In this document: in pieces, positions 12,726 to 24,198 of the stretch
How the letters are laid out: every line of letters begins with the position of its first letter
Numbering within the stretch: the first letter of the stretch is position 1
From: Clavelina lepadiformis
Taxonomy: Eukaryota > Chordata > Ascidiacea > Aplousobranchia > Clavelinidae
Assembly (NCBI RefSeq): GCF_947623445.1
Contig: NC_135241.1
Coordinates: forward strand, 16,928,501 to 16,992,500
Direction of reading: 5' to 3'
DNA length: 64,000 nucleotides
Program-made: the position numbers and the translations under genes
Notes under the pieces: model-generated
Told to the model about the DNA's origin: nothing
The model's database searches: none
The model's input: only the letters and a program-made list of their open reading frames with translations

Positions 12726-15422
12726 CTTCAAACACTGACAACAAGCCTAGGTGTAAGGTTCTGGGCAATTTTGTGCTAGAGTGCTAATATCAAACCAACT
12801 TTAAGTCACCTTGATTCTGTAATAACACAAACGTACTACTGCAGTACTTGCCAATTGTTTATACAATGCAGGAAATTGAGCTATAAATTACGTTAACAAA
12901 TTGTCAAACATAAACGGTTAGTAACTACTACTACTTGTATAGGGATTTATCCAGTAAGCTTTGCTACGCCAAGCCACCATAAACCAACAAGCAAAGGGCA
13001 TACGCAGCACTTTCTAATTCGCCTTTGGCTGCAAGCTCGCTATGACGTTATCAATTTCATGAATGCCATGATAATGTCAAGACAACCGAAAAAACGCCGA
13101 TTCTGAGAAACGCCGTTCTTTCCTGCGCATTATTCTTAGCTGCAGCTGACAAAACACGCACGATTGCTGACAATTTCAATGCTGCTGGTAAACTTTATAT
13201 TCTTAATGGTATCAATAAAGTTTAAAAACGGAGAAATATAGGCTAATTCAAAATTATTTATCTGCAGTTACCTAACATCGTTGAACTGATCTCTGCAACT
13301 ATTAAATATCGTGGACAACTGGTAGTTAACTAAACGCATAGTTCTTCTCGTTTCATAGCACACAATGGACCCAGTTTAAAGATAAAGCCAAAGTAAAATT
13401 CTCTAAGCAAGCCTTTTTATAGGATGTTAAATAGAAAGGTAAATAAAAAACTTGCCTTTGAAAAAAGGCGCAAAACACCACGCCCCATCAACACACAACG
13501 CACACAAATCTATAAAGCGCTGTTACTCAATAGTTAGGACAGAGCTGAACCAGTACCTGATGAGAAATTTGTCATTCCTAAAAATGAAAGATATGTACTC
13601 AAGTTGGTGATACTTAAATGTTGAATGCTGTTTATTCAAGCGTGCTGCACTCATCAAAATGTTTATTTTCACTGAAGCAATGAAAGTGCGCAACAAACAT
13701 AGTCCCAAAGTTCTACTGTTTCTAAGAACATGACAAAAAACTCTCCCGAAAACAGTTCCTTCTTTAATTATACCATTATGATACTCATTTCAAAGCTTTA
13801 ACCATTGATAAAAACACAATTTTTTGGGTTTATTAAAACAAAATCATGCAAACTTAAAAATAGCGTCCAATGCAAACATGACACACAAAAACAAAACTGC
13901 TATGTATTGTTATGCTTATGTACGATATTCACACATTTCCATCATGCATATCGTACATTGCACATATATGGAAAAAGAATATATATATCACAAGCTTTGA
14001 TTTGCAGATTTCACCAAATAAGCGTGTATCAGTGCTGTTGTATTGATCATATGATATAATCAAATTCACATCACTAAGAATTTATGACAATACTTTTAAT
14101 AGCTTAAAGTGGTAGTCTATTTATTCATCATGCATAATTATTACTCCTTGTTCATATATTTTTATGTTATGATATATAAAGTATGTATAATATATTTTTT
14201 AAGCATAAATCTAGTGATATGTTTAGTATAAAATCAACCTGTAACTGTAAATTATGTAAACATATTGCCATACTGCATGCAAAATTACTCTAAAGTCTAA
14301 GTATTATAAAAGTTGCTCTAAATAAGCTTTCATGCATAATATCTAATATAACACCTATGAATCTGTCTACATTATAACTATGTCTAATCTTATGCATTGC
14401 ATATATAACATTCTAAAGAGAATATGATTATAACTTTAAGTGATATATGTAAACAACAAAACCAATATCAAATGGTTTGCCATAAAAAAATCTAACAGCA
14501 AAATGATCTGTTCCCACAGTTCATCACAGAAAACTGTGAGAAATGTGAGTGAAAAACAGAGTGATTGAATCTAACATGTAAACTGTATAGGCCAAAGCAG
14601 ATAAGAGCATTTTATCGGTGGTGTCATGGACTGCTAGAAAGGCCAATCCATCAGGCTATAGCTTTAGAACATGTTTTTGCCTGAAAGCTTTGAAATGAAA
14701 GACCAAGTTGTACAATTTACCAGCAAAACTAACAGGCTAAATCGGTGGACTAGAAAACTTTGTAAAAAATTATTGGCAGAGTTTAAATAGTAAGCTAAAA
14801 CAGTAAGCTATAGTTGTTCGGCTAGAAAGCGTAGCCTACAGTTTGGTGATAGAATAAATAGATACTGGAGGCCACAAGCATTTCTTTTCAGTATTATTTC
14901 TTTGCATACAAACTTAAGTAAAATCTGAGGGTTGTAAAATATTACTGGAACGTAGTAGCGTTAACGTTTTTACAACATATACTACGCTATGCCTTTTCCA
15001 TTACCGCAGTTAATTAGTTAGGCAATAGCCTACAAAAGTAAGAGTAAATAAGGAAAAAGCTCACCTTATGTTGGAGTTAAATAGATACCCAACATAGATC
15101 ACAATCTTCTAACACAAATTTCAAATGAGATTACAAACACTTGAGGTAATAATAAACAACGAAATTAACAAATGATGAAAGCAAAAAGTCGACATACCAG
15201 ATGTTTTAGCCTGTCGTATTACCCTTAACTACCAAAAAGATTAGAGAATTGTAATTAACTCAGTAGCGACAGCTACCGGTGTGTTTTATAGCATAACCTG
15301 CTGTTTGCTAGAACTCCTAGAGCGTGTTTAGCTTAAAAAGTGTTGTGTGAGGACCGATGAATTGCTTTATTCCTTTAAAATTAGGCTAATATGTTGAAAT
15401 AAAATACAAATGCAATCTACAT
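12726..15422. other. Intergenic: myosin upstream region, no gene seen
   Basis: The first few hundred bases should hold the myosin promoter and 5' UTR; no clear TATA box was found. From 13.4 to 15.3 kb the DNA is very AT-rich with scattered short open frames but no credible exon. A minus-strand AATAAA (plus TTTATT at about 15366-15371) lies about 55 bases past the stop of the next gene and may end it. Confidence 0.5.
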
Positions 15423-16428
15423 TTACCTTATAAGGGCTTCTGTAAACTGTTGCTGGGTGCGTTTTAAATATGCTGCAAGAGTGCAATTGAGCTCTTCTTT
15501 GCACAGAATTTCTGTTTTTAAGCGCGAAGGAAGAAGCTTGCGCTTGACTTTCTGCTGCATCAACATAACCATAATACTGTAAATCAACATAACGAAAAGT
15601 GTTTTTACTGCATTAGCTTTTTTGTCATAAACTCACACATCCGGTAGAAGTAGAACCCATTAAAACTGCATAGCTTACCGCCATACGCCACATCATACCC
15701 AACTAAATTGTGAAACGTTACACAATTGTCAGTCAGGAAACAGTTAAGACTGTGTGGTTAAGATAAAGAACACTGCAAGCCTAAGGGAGCAGTTTATCAA
15801 AAATAACTACAGTAGGTCTATTATTATTATAGGCAAATGCTAAAAATAACCTTTAAAAAGAGAATGAGATGAATTGAATGTCAGGTTAATGGGTAAGTTT
15901 GTGCCTGGATCTTTTGGCTGCACTTGAATTATGTGAACACCGTCAATATCATCATAAGCATCATAGTTTTCGTTGTCGGAAGAAATGGAATTTGTGCGTC
16001 CTTCATTAATATGATCCGAGCTTTGTTTACTGTTCACAAGATATGTAGAAATGGCGCTATCTGCAAAGAAAATTAACCACGTTAGCCTACTTTTAACACA
16101 GCATTGTGTTCTGCAGCAGTCAACTAGTCAGATACTTCTTTTTAGAATGATTTTTATTTAATAGGCGCAACAATTTTTCTTTACAGAAGTAATAAATCTT
16201 CAGCAGCCATTGAGCTTTCATCGTGTAAAAAGTTGTAACTATGTTTTTTAACATTTGTTGTGCAGGACCAACATCACTGACCAGTGACTAGTCACTAATC
16301 TTAAAAGTATCGACGTTTTCACAAATAAGTTATTAAATTAGCCTACAGCTCTGCTCAGCCACAATGTCAAGACTAAGTATTTGCGTACGAATGTTCATAC
16401 CTGTCATCTTCGTAATTCCTCCACCCAT
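15423..16428 (-). CDS. Unrecognised small protein gene, four-exon model (151 aa)
   Basis: I do not recognise this protein. The model joins 16401-16428, 15851-16060, 15639-15702 and 15423-15576 with GT-AG introns, giving 151 codons and a TAA followed by a poly(A) signal. The start reads MGGGITKMT. The second exon is clearly coding-like: acidic, with NYDAYDDIDGVH and QVQPKDPGTNLPINLTF. The last exon reads as a basic helix (QQKVKRKLLPSRLKTE, then CKEELNCTLAAYLKR). Oddity: a second frame of the last exon is also open, begins YYGYVDAAESQAQ, has a good AAG|GTAAAT donor, and could instead be reached from MGSTSTGC (donor GTGAGT at about 15636). The third and fourth exons are therefore uncertain; the second exon is the firm part. 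Confidence 0.4.
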
Positions 16429-18414
16429 GCTTTTTATTCAATAAAAACAATCTTATACCCAAACATAAGTTTGCAGAACAATGCATAAGTTTTTTTTAAA
16501 CGTAAAACGAGTAAAATACTTGCTAACTGCCAATTTTATGGCCGACATGTAGTTATTCCAGGATTATAACGACTTGAATAATGCATTACGTCAAACCTTA
16601 TGCTCTTATACGCGCTTTTCAATTACTGTGGCCCGCCTCGCTATGAAACAATTACATCTACGAAACCACTCAACCTTGATTTTTATAATTAAAAAATATG
16701 TTTGTACATATAGACACAAGGCGAAGATGACAGTGCAAGGCATTTCTACTTGAATAGTATTTTGAAAAACCGATCTACGACAACATTTGTGAAAATCAGG
16801 TTTGGTTTCAGGCTGATTTAACCCAGAGTCTGTAACGTATCGGATATTTCGATAGGTGAGGTGTCGCTGATTTATCTTTTGTAACGCCGATCAATCTGTA
16901 TTAAGTTATCTATTGCTAAGTTCATAACGACCTAACTATCATCTGAGTTAGGCATTCCTTGAGTTGTATTGCTCTGGGTTTAATCGTACATTGGATGAAT
17001 TGACCGGCCACCATCAAGTATAGCTTAAAAACGTTTGGTGGCCGGCATAGATCACATCGTACAGCACTAGTGTACTATTACTGTCTTGCATGTTTGAAGA
17101 TTAAGCTCTTGGACCGTGCCACATTTTCATGTTCATTAATTTTTCGTGAGCATGTTCTCATTTTTGTGTTATAATTGTTACTGGTAACTGCGTGTTAACG
17201 TGTTTTTCATTCCGCCCAATTAAGGGTAAAAAATAAACGATAAGGTAACATGTCCGGACTAAAGTAAAGTAAAAATGCGTCCGCGTTTTGTAAAATCATC
17301 TTTAATAAAAAACCTGAAAAACATTTCCATGATTGCAGAGACATTTTTTGTTCCAATTGGTTGCGGTCTACAAAATTATTATTGTTAAGGATTGCTCACC
17401 AAAACACTAATTTTCCATTTTGTGTAAATATAGCAAGCAACAGCAATTTAGATATACAATGTCGGCCTATTTTCGACTTGTTGCAACTCCAATTAAGTTT
17501 AAATTATTATTGTGTTGGTATTATAAATATCTAAACGGGAAGATAACAAAGAACACGGAAGGTACCAGACAAAATAATAAGGAATCGACGTTTTGAAGAT
17601 GACGAATTGAAATTAACTTTGCGTTAGCGAGATCTTTTTCGAAAATACAAATGAATAGTTTAAAACATGGTAAAAACAACACAATGGCAATGGCAAACGA
17701 GTAAACAAACGAAGTGCAACAGTGATAACTTTGCAAGTTTTCACAAAGCTCATACTTATTACATTGCTAAGAAGCTAATTGTGTGATAAATTAACGAACC
17801 TGGCAAAGAAATAATTAAATAAATCTTTTGAAAAACAGTACTTCCAGATAATGAAAAACAAAAAATGCTAAAATTTCTCAGACATATTTTCTCACTTCAC
17901 GATTTTTACAAACTTTTACTCAATTTCATTTCGCTTTTTAGAATAAGGCAATAGAAAAAGCAAAAGAAAGATTGATAAAATAAGAAACAAAACATTATGG
18001 CAAGCAGAATATTGGATTAAAACGGAAAAGCAGAAAGTAATATGAAAAAGAACTACATTAGGTTGATTAAAAACTTACAACAGTGCTCATACAGTAATTA
18101 AAGGAAGCAACGAAAAGGAGCCACATGATATCTTCTGTAATATACTCTTCATATTTTAAACAAACAAGTGAATCCGAGTGGCATTGCACATGCAGATTTA
18201 GCTCAGTTTGTAAAATCTTTTTTGGAAACTACAATAGATTGGTTTGATTATGGGTAGCATTGAAGCGGGAAATACACAAAACAACACAAAGCTCAGAAAG
18301 CAAGGCCTAGCGTTTTGTGCTCCAACTGACAACAACCTTCATCAAATGATTCAAAAAAGAAAAAGATAAATAGGAAATAAAAAAATCGTTTTATGTGAAG
18401 CCTCAGGAACACTT
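16429..18414. other. Intergenic, no gene seen; one perfect hairpin
   Basis: This is AT-rich DNA without a supported exon. It presumably holds the promoter of the small gene to the left and the 3' UTR of the RILP-like gene to the right. A perfect 10-base inverted repeat (CCGGCCACCA at 17004-17013, TGGTGGCCGG at 17036-17045) with a 22-base loop stands out. Confidence 0.5.
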
Positions 18415-21400
18415 TTATGGCGACAAATCATCGAGTTCCTCAGCATTGGAAGAAAGAGTTGTCATTTCAGATGGTTCCTTCTGTTCGTGTAGAGCACTGT
18501 TTATGTTAATACCAGGTAGAAATTGATTCACCTCTCCTGTATTTACTAAGTTTTCACTGTCTTCTTCACTTTCAACAACTTGATGATGTTGTTGTTTTTG
18601 CGTGATTTGTTTACTATTTCCATGGCGACCAGTCAGATATGAAAAGCTGCAGAAGATTTGCAGTGTGCGTTGTGATTATTACAGAAGTACACATGAACAA
18701 ATAACAACAGAAAAAAAGCCAATTGCAAAAAGTTTGAAAATTTGTTCAATTTCACCATATTTGATGAAAAGTACATCAATAGGAAACATAAAAGAATATT
18801 GGACGAAAATATTTAGATAAGGAGAGGAAGTTACATAAATTAAAAAATTTAAAGAATAACCTACAGTCTTTATACCCAAATTTGTTGGTTTCAATGGTTT
18901 GGTACAATATTACAAATAATACAAAATTAACTTACAATTTACGTATTCCACTTTCGGTTGGTGCCGACTTCGCTTCTTGGTGCTCTTCCGCATAATGGCG
19001 AGATTCTTTTATTTCACTGTCGTTCAGTTCTTCCCACTTTTCATCTCTGTAGAAGAATCAAACTATCTATTTGGCATGGCCAGTATTGCAACTTTTTGGC
19101 AAGTTTACAACCAAATTTATTAATGATATAGATATATATGAAACTGTAGTGTATATATAATAGTTTTGGCAGAAGTAGATTTTCAACTTTATATATATAC
19201 AACTTAGGTTACTTTAACTCGCAACACACCACACAAATAGCAGATTAATAGTGCTATTGTTAATGGTGTAAAACCTGGTATTGTCAAATAAAGAAAACAT
19301 TGCACTCAATATGCATTATTCACATCCCAAATCATTTAAATTTCAAATAATGTGCACATGCAATTTGATGAAGTTATTCTACATTGTTAATTTCTATTCC
19401 TAAAGCTACTGAAAAAAGTTTTCCTGTTATTAATGTATGATAATTTGCACATTGGCCAAAATTATTCAGCATGCAATCTCAAAAGTAGTATACAAGCAAG
19501 GTCCAGATTTGATTGAAATGCTGTTACAATTGTAAACAAACAACTCTAAGAAAAATTGTTCATAACACATGTACTCACATTCCATATTTCCTGGCAATAC
19601 TTCATGCAAAAAAAGAAGTTCATTAAAAAACAAAATTAATATAAATATAAACATGTCTTATCATCATATCACTGTATACTTTATCTTGATACTTTGTATA
19701 TCATCTGGTAACACGATACTGAGGTAATGGCTAATAAAATTGAGGCAATGGATTCTTTAGTGACACACATACAATTACAGATCATGCGCAAAAATTAGTT
19801 TCTTAACCAACAAACTAGCAAAGCATATATAAAAATAGTAAAAGCAACAATTAAATCAATAAAAAACCAAATAAAATGAAGTAGAATTGAATGTTATTAC
19901 TGCACAATGTAGCAACTTTAATAATGATTTAGCACATTTACCCTCGATGGAAAATAAGTTCTTCTTCTAAAAGAAAACACCTTGCTTTTAGCTGATTTCG
20001 ATCATTTAACACTTCTTGTAGCTCTTGCAATGTATACCGGGGTCTGTTGGGATCGGTAAGATCAATAATCTGCTTATTTGACATCAATGGGTCACCTGGC
20101 CACTAAAAGAATTGACAATTTTTAAAGTTAAGGAAGCGTTTGAAAATTTTTAAAAATCTGCACAAAAGGCTGAAAAATATCGACAAAAAAACCTACATTT
20201 TCATCATTAGAATTGACTGATGTAGCACAGTGTTTGGTTTCTAGTGATGAAGTACCACAAAAATTTTTCTCCTGTCGTAACGATCTGAATACAAGTTAAA
20301 CTTAACAAATCAAATAATACAACCAGTTTTATTTTGAACTACGACTGAGAAAACAGATTAGCGAACAATCAACCTAAACTCAAGGCTGCCAGATGGAATA
20401 TTCTAAGGAATAAACTCCAAAGGAAATATAGCAGGAAATCGATTTGTTTTACACTTCAAAACAACATTACCTCATTTGCAAATCTGTGAGTGCATTTCCT
20501 TTGGTAAATAAACGAGCCTCTAGTTCAGATTGTTTTTCAATCAAAGATTTTCCTTGTTGTTCAAGTAAGGCAGCTTTGTTGCGAAGATCAACGTTCAGTT
20601 TTGTCATACGGGTAATTTGTGACTGTAACTGCGGTTGAAATAACACAAATAGTTGCATACAATTATAATGGACTACCTTATACAAGTTAGTTTGGAAAAA
20701 TACTGTCAACGTTACATCAGCTATCAACCTACTGCATCTATTTCTTGTGCATTTTCGTCCAATAGTTTATTTTTGTTTTTTATCTCAGTGCGTTGCTTTT
20801 CCATCTGTTCGGTGAGATTGGCAACAAAAACATTTTGTTGATCATGAAACATTTGAGCATTGTTGTTGTCATTCACTTCAAGCTCCTTTGAGCACAACAG
20901 GGAATTTTATAAAATTTGGAAATTAAACTAGTCTATTACAATCACCAAACAACCTTAAAGTATAAAAAGTGCAAGCAATGTTTGTTTATAATTGTTGTTT
21001 TTACCACTTTACTTGCTTAAGAGTAGTTGCTCTCCTACCTCCAACTTTTCAGTAAGCAATGCAGTCAAGCGTCGATTGTCCTCTTCTAACGTTGAAACGG
21101 TTTCTAACAAACCTCTAGTTTCGTCTTTCCAAGCAGATTCAACTATTTCTACTTCCTGCAATACAATTTTTTCTAATAGATTTAAAAGGTTAAGCCAAAC
21201 CATATATTGACTTCACTATAATGTTGTTACTAAAGAGTATTAAAAGTTCTAAAAAACAAGTTCTTTTTACCTCTTGCTGCTTTTCATCTTTTAACATGCT
21301 ATCCAGCTGTAATTTTTGCACTGCTGCAGTCAGCTCTGTTATCTTATCCATTTTTCCATCCTGTTTCTTTACCAAGTCTTCAAGCATTTCCAATATTCGT

Positions 21401-21965
21401 ATTATTTTTGGCATTACTCCAACAAATATTGCACCTAGTAGAAACAAGTCTCAGTTAATATTTATTCCAGTAAACTCACACAGTTAACTAGTTTATCAAC
21501 TTTTAGATAAAAGCACAAAATAACAACAAATTTTACCAGCAAAAGGTATGGTTGGATTTTATCCTTACATTCACAAAAGTGTCATCCAAAATCTTGTCTT
21601 CACATAACTTATATCTTACCTCCAAAGGCATCAGTTAGTCGTTCAAATTCTCTTCCAACACTTGAAGCAATGCTATAGACATCAATAACAGTCAAAATTT
21701 CAGCTGATTTTTGAAACACAGTTGCCGCATCATCCTTTAAAGCAATGGCTAATAATTATTAATATTAACATGTATATACTTAGGAACAGAACAAATAGTG
21801 ATATACCACACTTCGGAAACAGATATAAATTCAAATTAATTCCACCCAAAATTGGCAAAGAAATGTTTGCCTATAAAAAAAACTTACCACTTGAAATGAG
21901 TACTTTCCACTTAAAGTCAACGGTGAATTACCATCAGAATCAAAATTATTCTGTGGATCAGCCAT
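18415..21965 (-). CDS. RILPL: RILP-like protein (RILPL1/2 type), complete, 10 exons
   Basis: RILP-family coiled-coil adaptors bind phosphorylated Rab GTPases and dynein-linked motors and act in lysosome positioning and ciliary traffic (family knowledge). Exons in minus order: 21888-21965, 21620-21734, 21271-21434, 21039-21155, 20733-20885, 20471-20628, 20197-20284, 19942-20102, 18936-19046, 18415-18646; phases give 458 residues. Seen: an RH1 segment from about residue 34 (LTVIDVYSIASSVGREFERL, then MPKIIRILEMLE), a long coiled coil (about 95-260), and an RH2 segment near 305-345 (DPNRPRYTLQELQEVL followed by DRNQLKARCFLLEEEL), which in the family contacts Rabs. Then comes SGIRKLF, as at the RILPL1 C-terminus, and an acidic Ser/Glu-rich tail. 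The first 26 residues are not conserved. Family assignment is firm; the choice between RILPL1 and RILPL2 is not resolved. Confidence 0.93.
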
Positions 21966-22184
21966 TTCAATAAATTTTCACACTGCAATAGGCTGTTACT
22001 GTAGCAAAGTAAAAGGGTGTCTAATCTTTGTAAACGACAATCCTGTATGGAGAATATCTTTGTTAGACTGAAGGTTTCCAGTGGAGCAACATATTTAAAA
22101 CTGAACACCACTCTGACATAAATTATGCCTCATAATTACTTAGCAATACGTATTCTCAAACAAAGTGACTATTTGACTGTATGT

Positions 22185-22345
22185 AGGTCATGCAACCTGT
22201 TGTTAAAGATAGGCGGTTAGGTCAGAATGGCCATGCAAAAAGTTGATTGTAGCTATTTAAGGCTTTATTGGAGTAACGAGGCTGAGATATAAGTATTATT
22301 TTTTTATTAAGTTTAACATTAACTGGTTTGATGGTTATCCAGAAG
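22185..22345 (+). repeat. Dispersed repeat family 1, copy B (5' part)
   Basis: It begins TGTATGTAGGTCA and reads on through GTTGTTAAAGATAGGCGGTTAGG, TGCAAAAAGTTGATT and a TTTATTGGAG segment. These words occur in the same order at 30.8 kb and 59.3 kb. The 3' half with GGTTACTATGTTAT is missing here. Confidence 0.55.
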
Positions 22346-22384
22346 GGAAAATACGGCAGTTTTCTATGAGAAATCATGTACACT

Positions 22385-22575
22385 CGCAAATTCTGGCATA
22401 ATGGCGTGCACTGAAGCCTCAGTTCTTTGTTTATTTATTATAGACTGGCATTCAAACAACCAGTTTTTCTTTGTTTATTTACTATAAATCGGCGTGATAA
22501 GTAAAACATTCAGCGTGCATGTTGATGAATCTTGTGCATGTAGCTTCCACACTTTTCACTATGGATGGTTGTTAT
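22385..22575 (+). repeat. Dispersed repeat family 2, copy A
   Basis: Shared landmarks with 24.5 and 60.5 kb, in order: a TGGCRTGCACTGAA-like start, TTCTTTGTTTAT, CAAACAACCAGTTTT, a second TTTGTTTATT, GCATGTTGATGAATCT, and a CACTATGG end. Coding potential and terminal repeats are not visible. It could be an old SINE- or MITE-like unit. Confidence 0.6.
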
Positions 22576-23128
22576 CTGTGATTCTTGGCTGTAGAACAAA
22601 ATGGTATGGCTTAAAATATCAATAATTTTGGTTTTCAACAAAATCTTGGCATTCTAAATGTCAACAAACTTTCCAAACAAAATCAATAGTTTAAAAAGAT
22701 TAAATTTTACGATTATAAAACCTTTAAATGTAGATAAAATAATTTAGGTATTGCAATAAAATGTTTGAAATTCTAAGCCATTTAAAGTTCAAACTCTGTT
22801 TGAATGTCTGTCTCCCTGGCACTCAACATATACGGTACTTGGTAAACAGAAACACTGATGCAGTGAAGCTAATGTGAAACAATATCTGTAATATTTCATG
22901 AATTCTTACCATATGCAATACAACCAACAACCCAAGTCCTTGGTTGAAAGAAAATGCCATTTTTGACGATATCTCCAAAGTGCAATTAATGGTTTGCTTG
23001 ACTAGTTAAATGCCGACATGCACCAATCTTAAAATTTTACACTGTGTTTGGACTTTTGGTAACCAATTAGAATTATAGAATGCATAAAGTAGTTTTCCTA
23101 AACAATTCTATATATGCATATACTAGAG

Positions 23129-23376
23129 CAGCGTGGTCCAACTGCAGGCCCGCGGGCCAAAGTTGGCTCGCGAGCACCGATTTTTTGGCCCACGAACTGA
23201 TAGTCAGCTTTGATAGTCGCTATTGTCGAGGAAGAACCTCGACCGCATATGTCACATTGATCAGCATTTAATAGCTAAATAGCTAAGCTATTCAGTTCTA
23301 ATTTAAAAACATTGGCCGGCAAGATAAAAAAATTTTCTGATTTTGGCCCGCGATGAAAAGAAGTTGGACCACGCTG
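23129..23376. mobile_element. hAT-type MITE with perfect TIRs and 8-bp TSD
   Basis: The ends CAGCGTGGTCCAACT and its exact inverse form 15-bp terminal inverted repeats. The 8-base sequence TACTAGAG flanks both sides (23121-23128 and 23377-23384). Just inside both ends are GC-rich GGCCCGCG words. At 248 bp it cannot encode a transposase, so it is a non-autonomous hAT element. It lies between the RILP-like and Derlin genes. The perfect ends suggest a fairly recent insertion. Confidence 0.92.
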
Positions 23377-24198
23377 TACTAGAGTATAAGACATCAATTA
23401 CTCTAATGGCGATGTTATCTGGTTGTGGGTCTCTTTTTTCATTTAGAAGACTTCACCCACCAGTCAGAAGCCAAATATTTTAGCCCATACTAGGCCTAAA
23501 GCAGCAGGCTACTAAATCCTGGTCAACACGATTGGGCTACAGAAAACACCTACTGAACTATTTCATCTACAAATCGAAATCTATTACGCACAAATAGGAA
23601 AACCTAATTACAACAAAGAAACAATTACGAACATAAACGACAAACATGTGTACAGTAAACAAACGAAATGGAAAGTTCACAACATCACATGATAAACCAT
23701 AACTAAACAGAATATTTTGTTTTCACCGTCACGCTCAATTTCTCATAGCGAAAGCAACAAATCAGCTGATTGTTATATGCGTCGTACCGAACGTTTCGTT
23801 TTATTAATCAAGTAAATTACAGAAATTGTATTTTATGAATTAAAAGAAGAACTACTACCAATTGTCACAAGATTATTATAAAATAAAAAGTTTAAAAGCT
23901 TCCTTAAAGATTAGAAAACTGTTTTATCGGAGTATGATACTACACAGATGTTTGTGGAACTATTCCGTATGGTAGCGCTAACGGATAAATTTGCTTGCCC
24001 AATTCAATCTACGGTCGACGTGTCCAATTGCCGTGTAGGAACTTATCAACTGTTACAGAGAAACTGTAATGGCAAATGTAACGTAAGATAAAGTCCCAAA
24101 TTTCTTCACGTTGACATATCACATTGTATACTGACGTAGGTGTTGATTCTCTAAAATATTGTCTTGTGTTTTTGTAATGATATTGATTCTAATTCAAC

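Noticed and set aside
13805-14059. 84-codon plus-strand frame in AT-rich DNA
   Set aside because: Composition (Cys/His/Ile/Tyr-rich) is that of random AT-rich translation.
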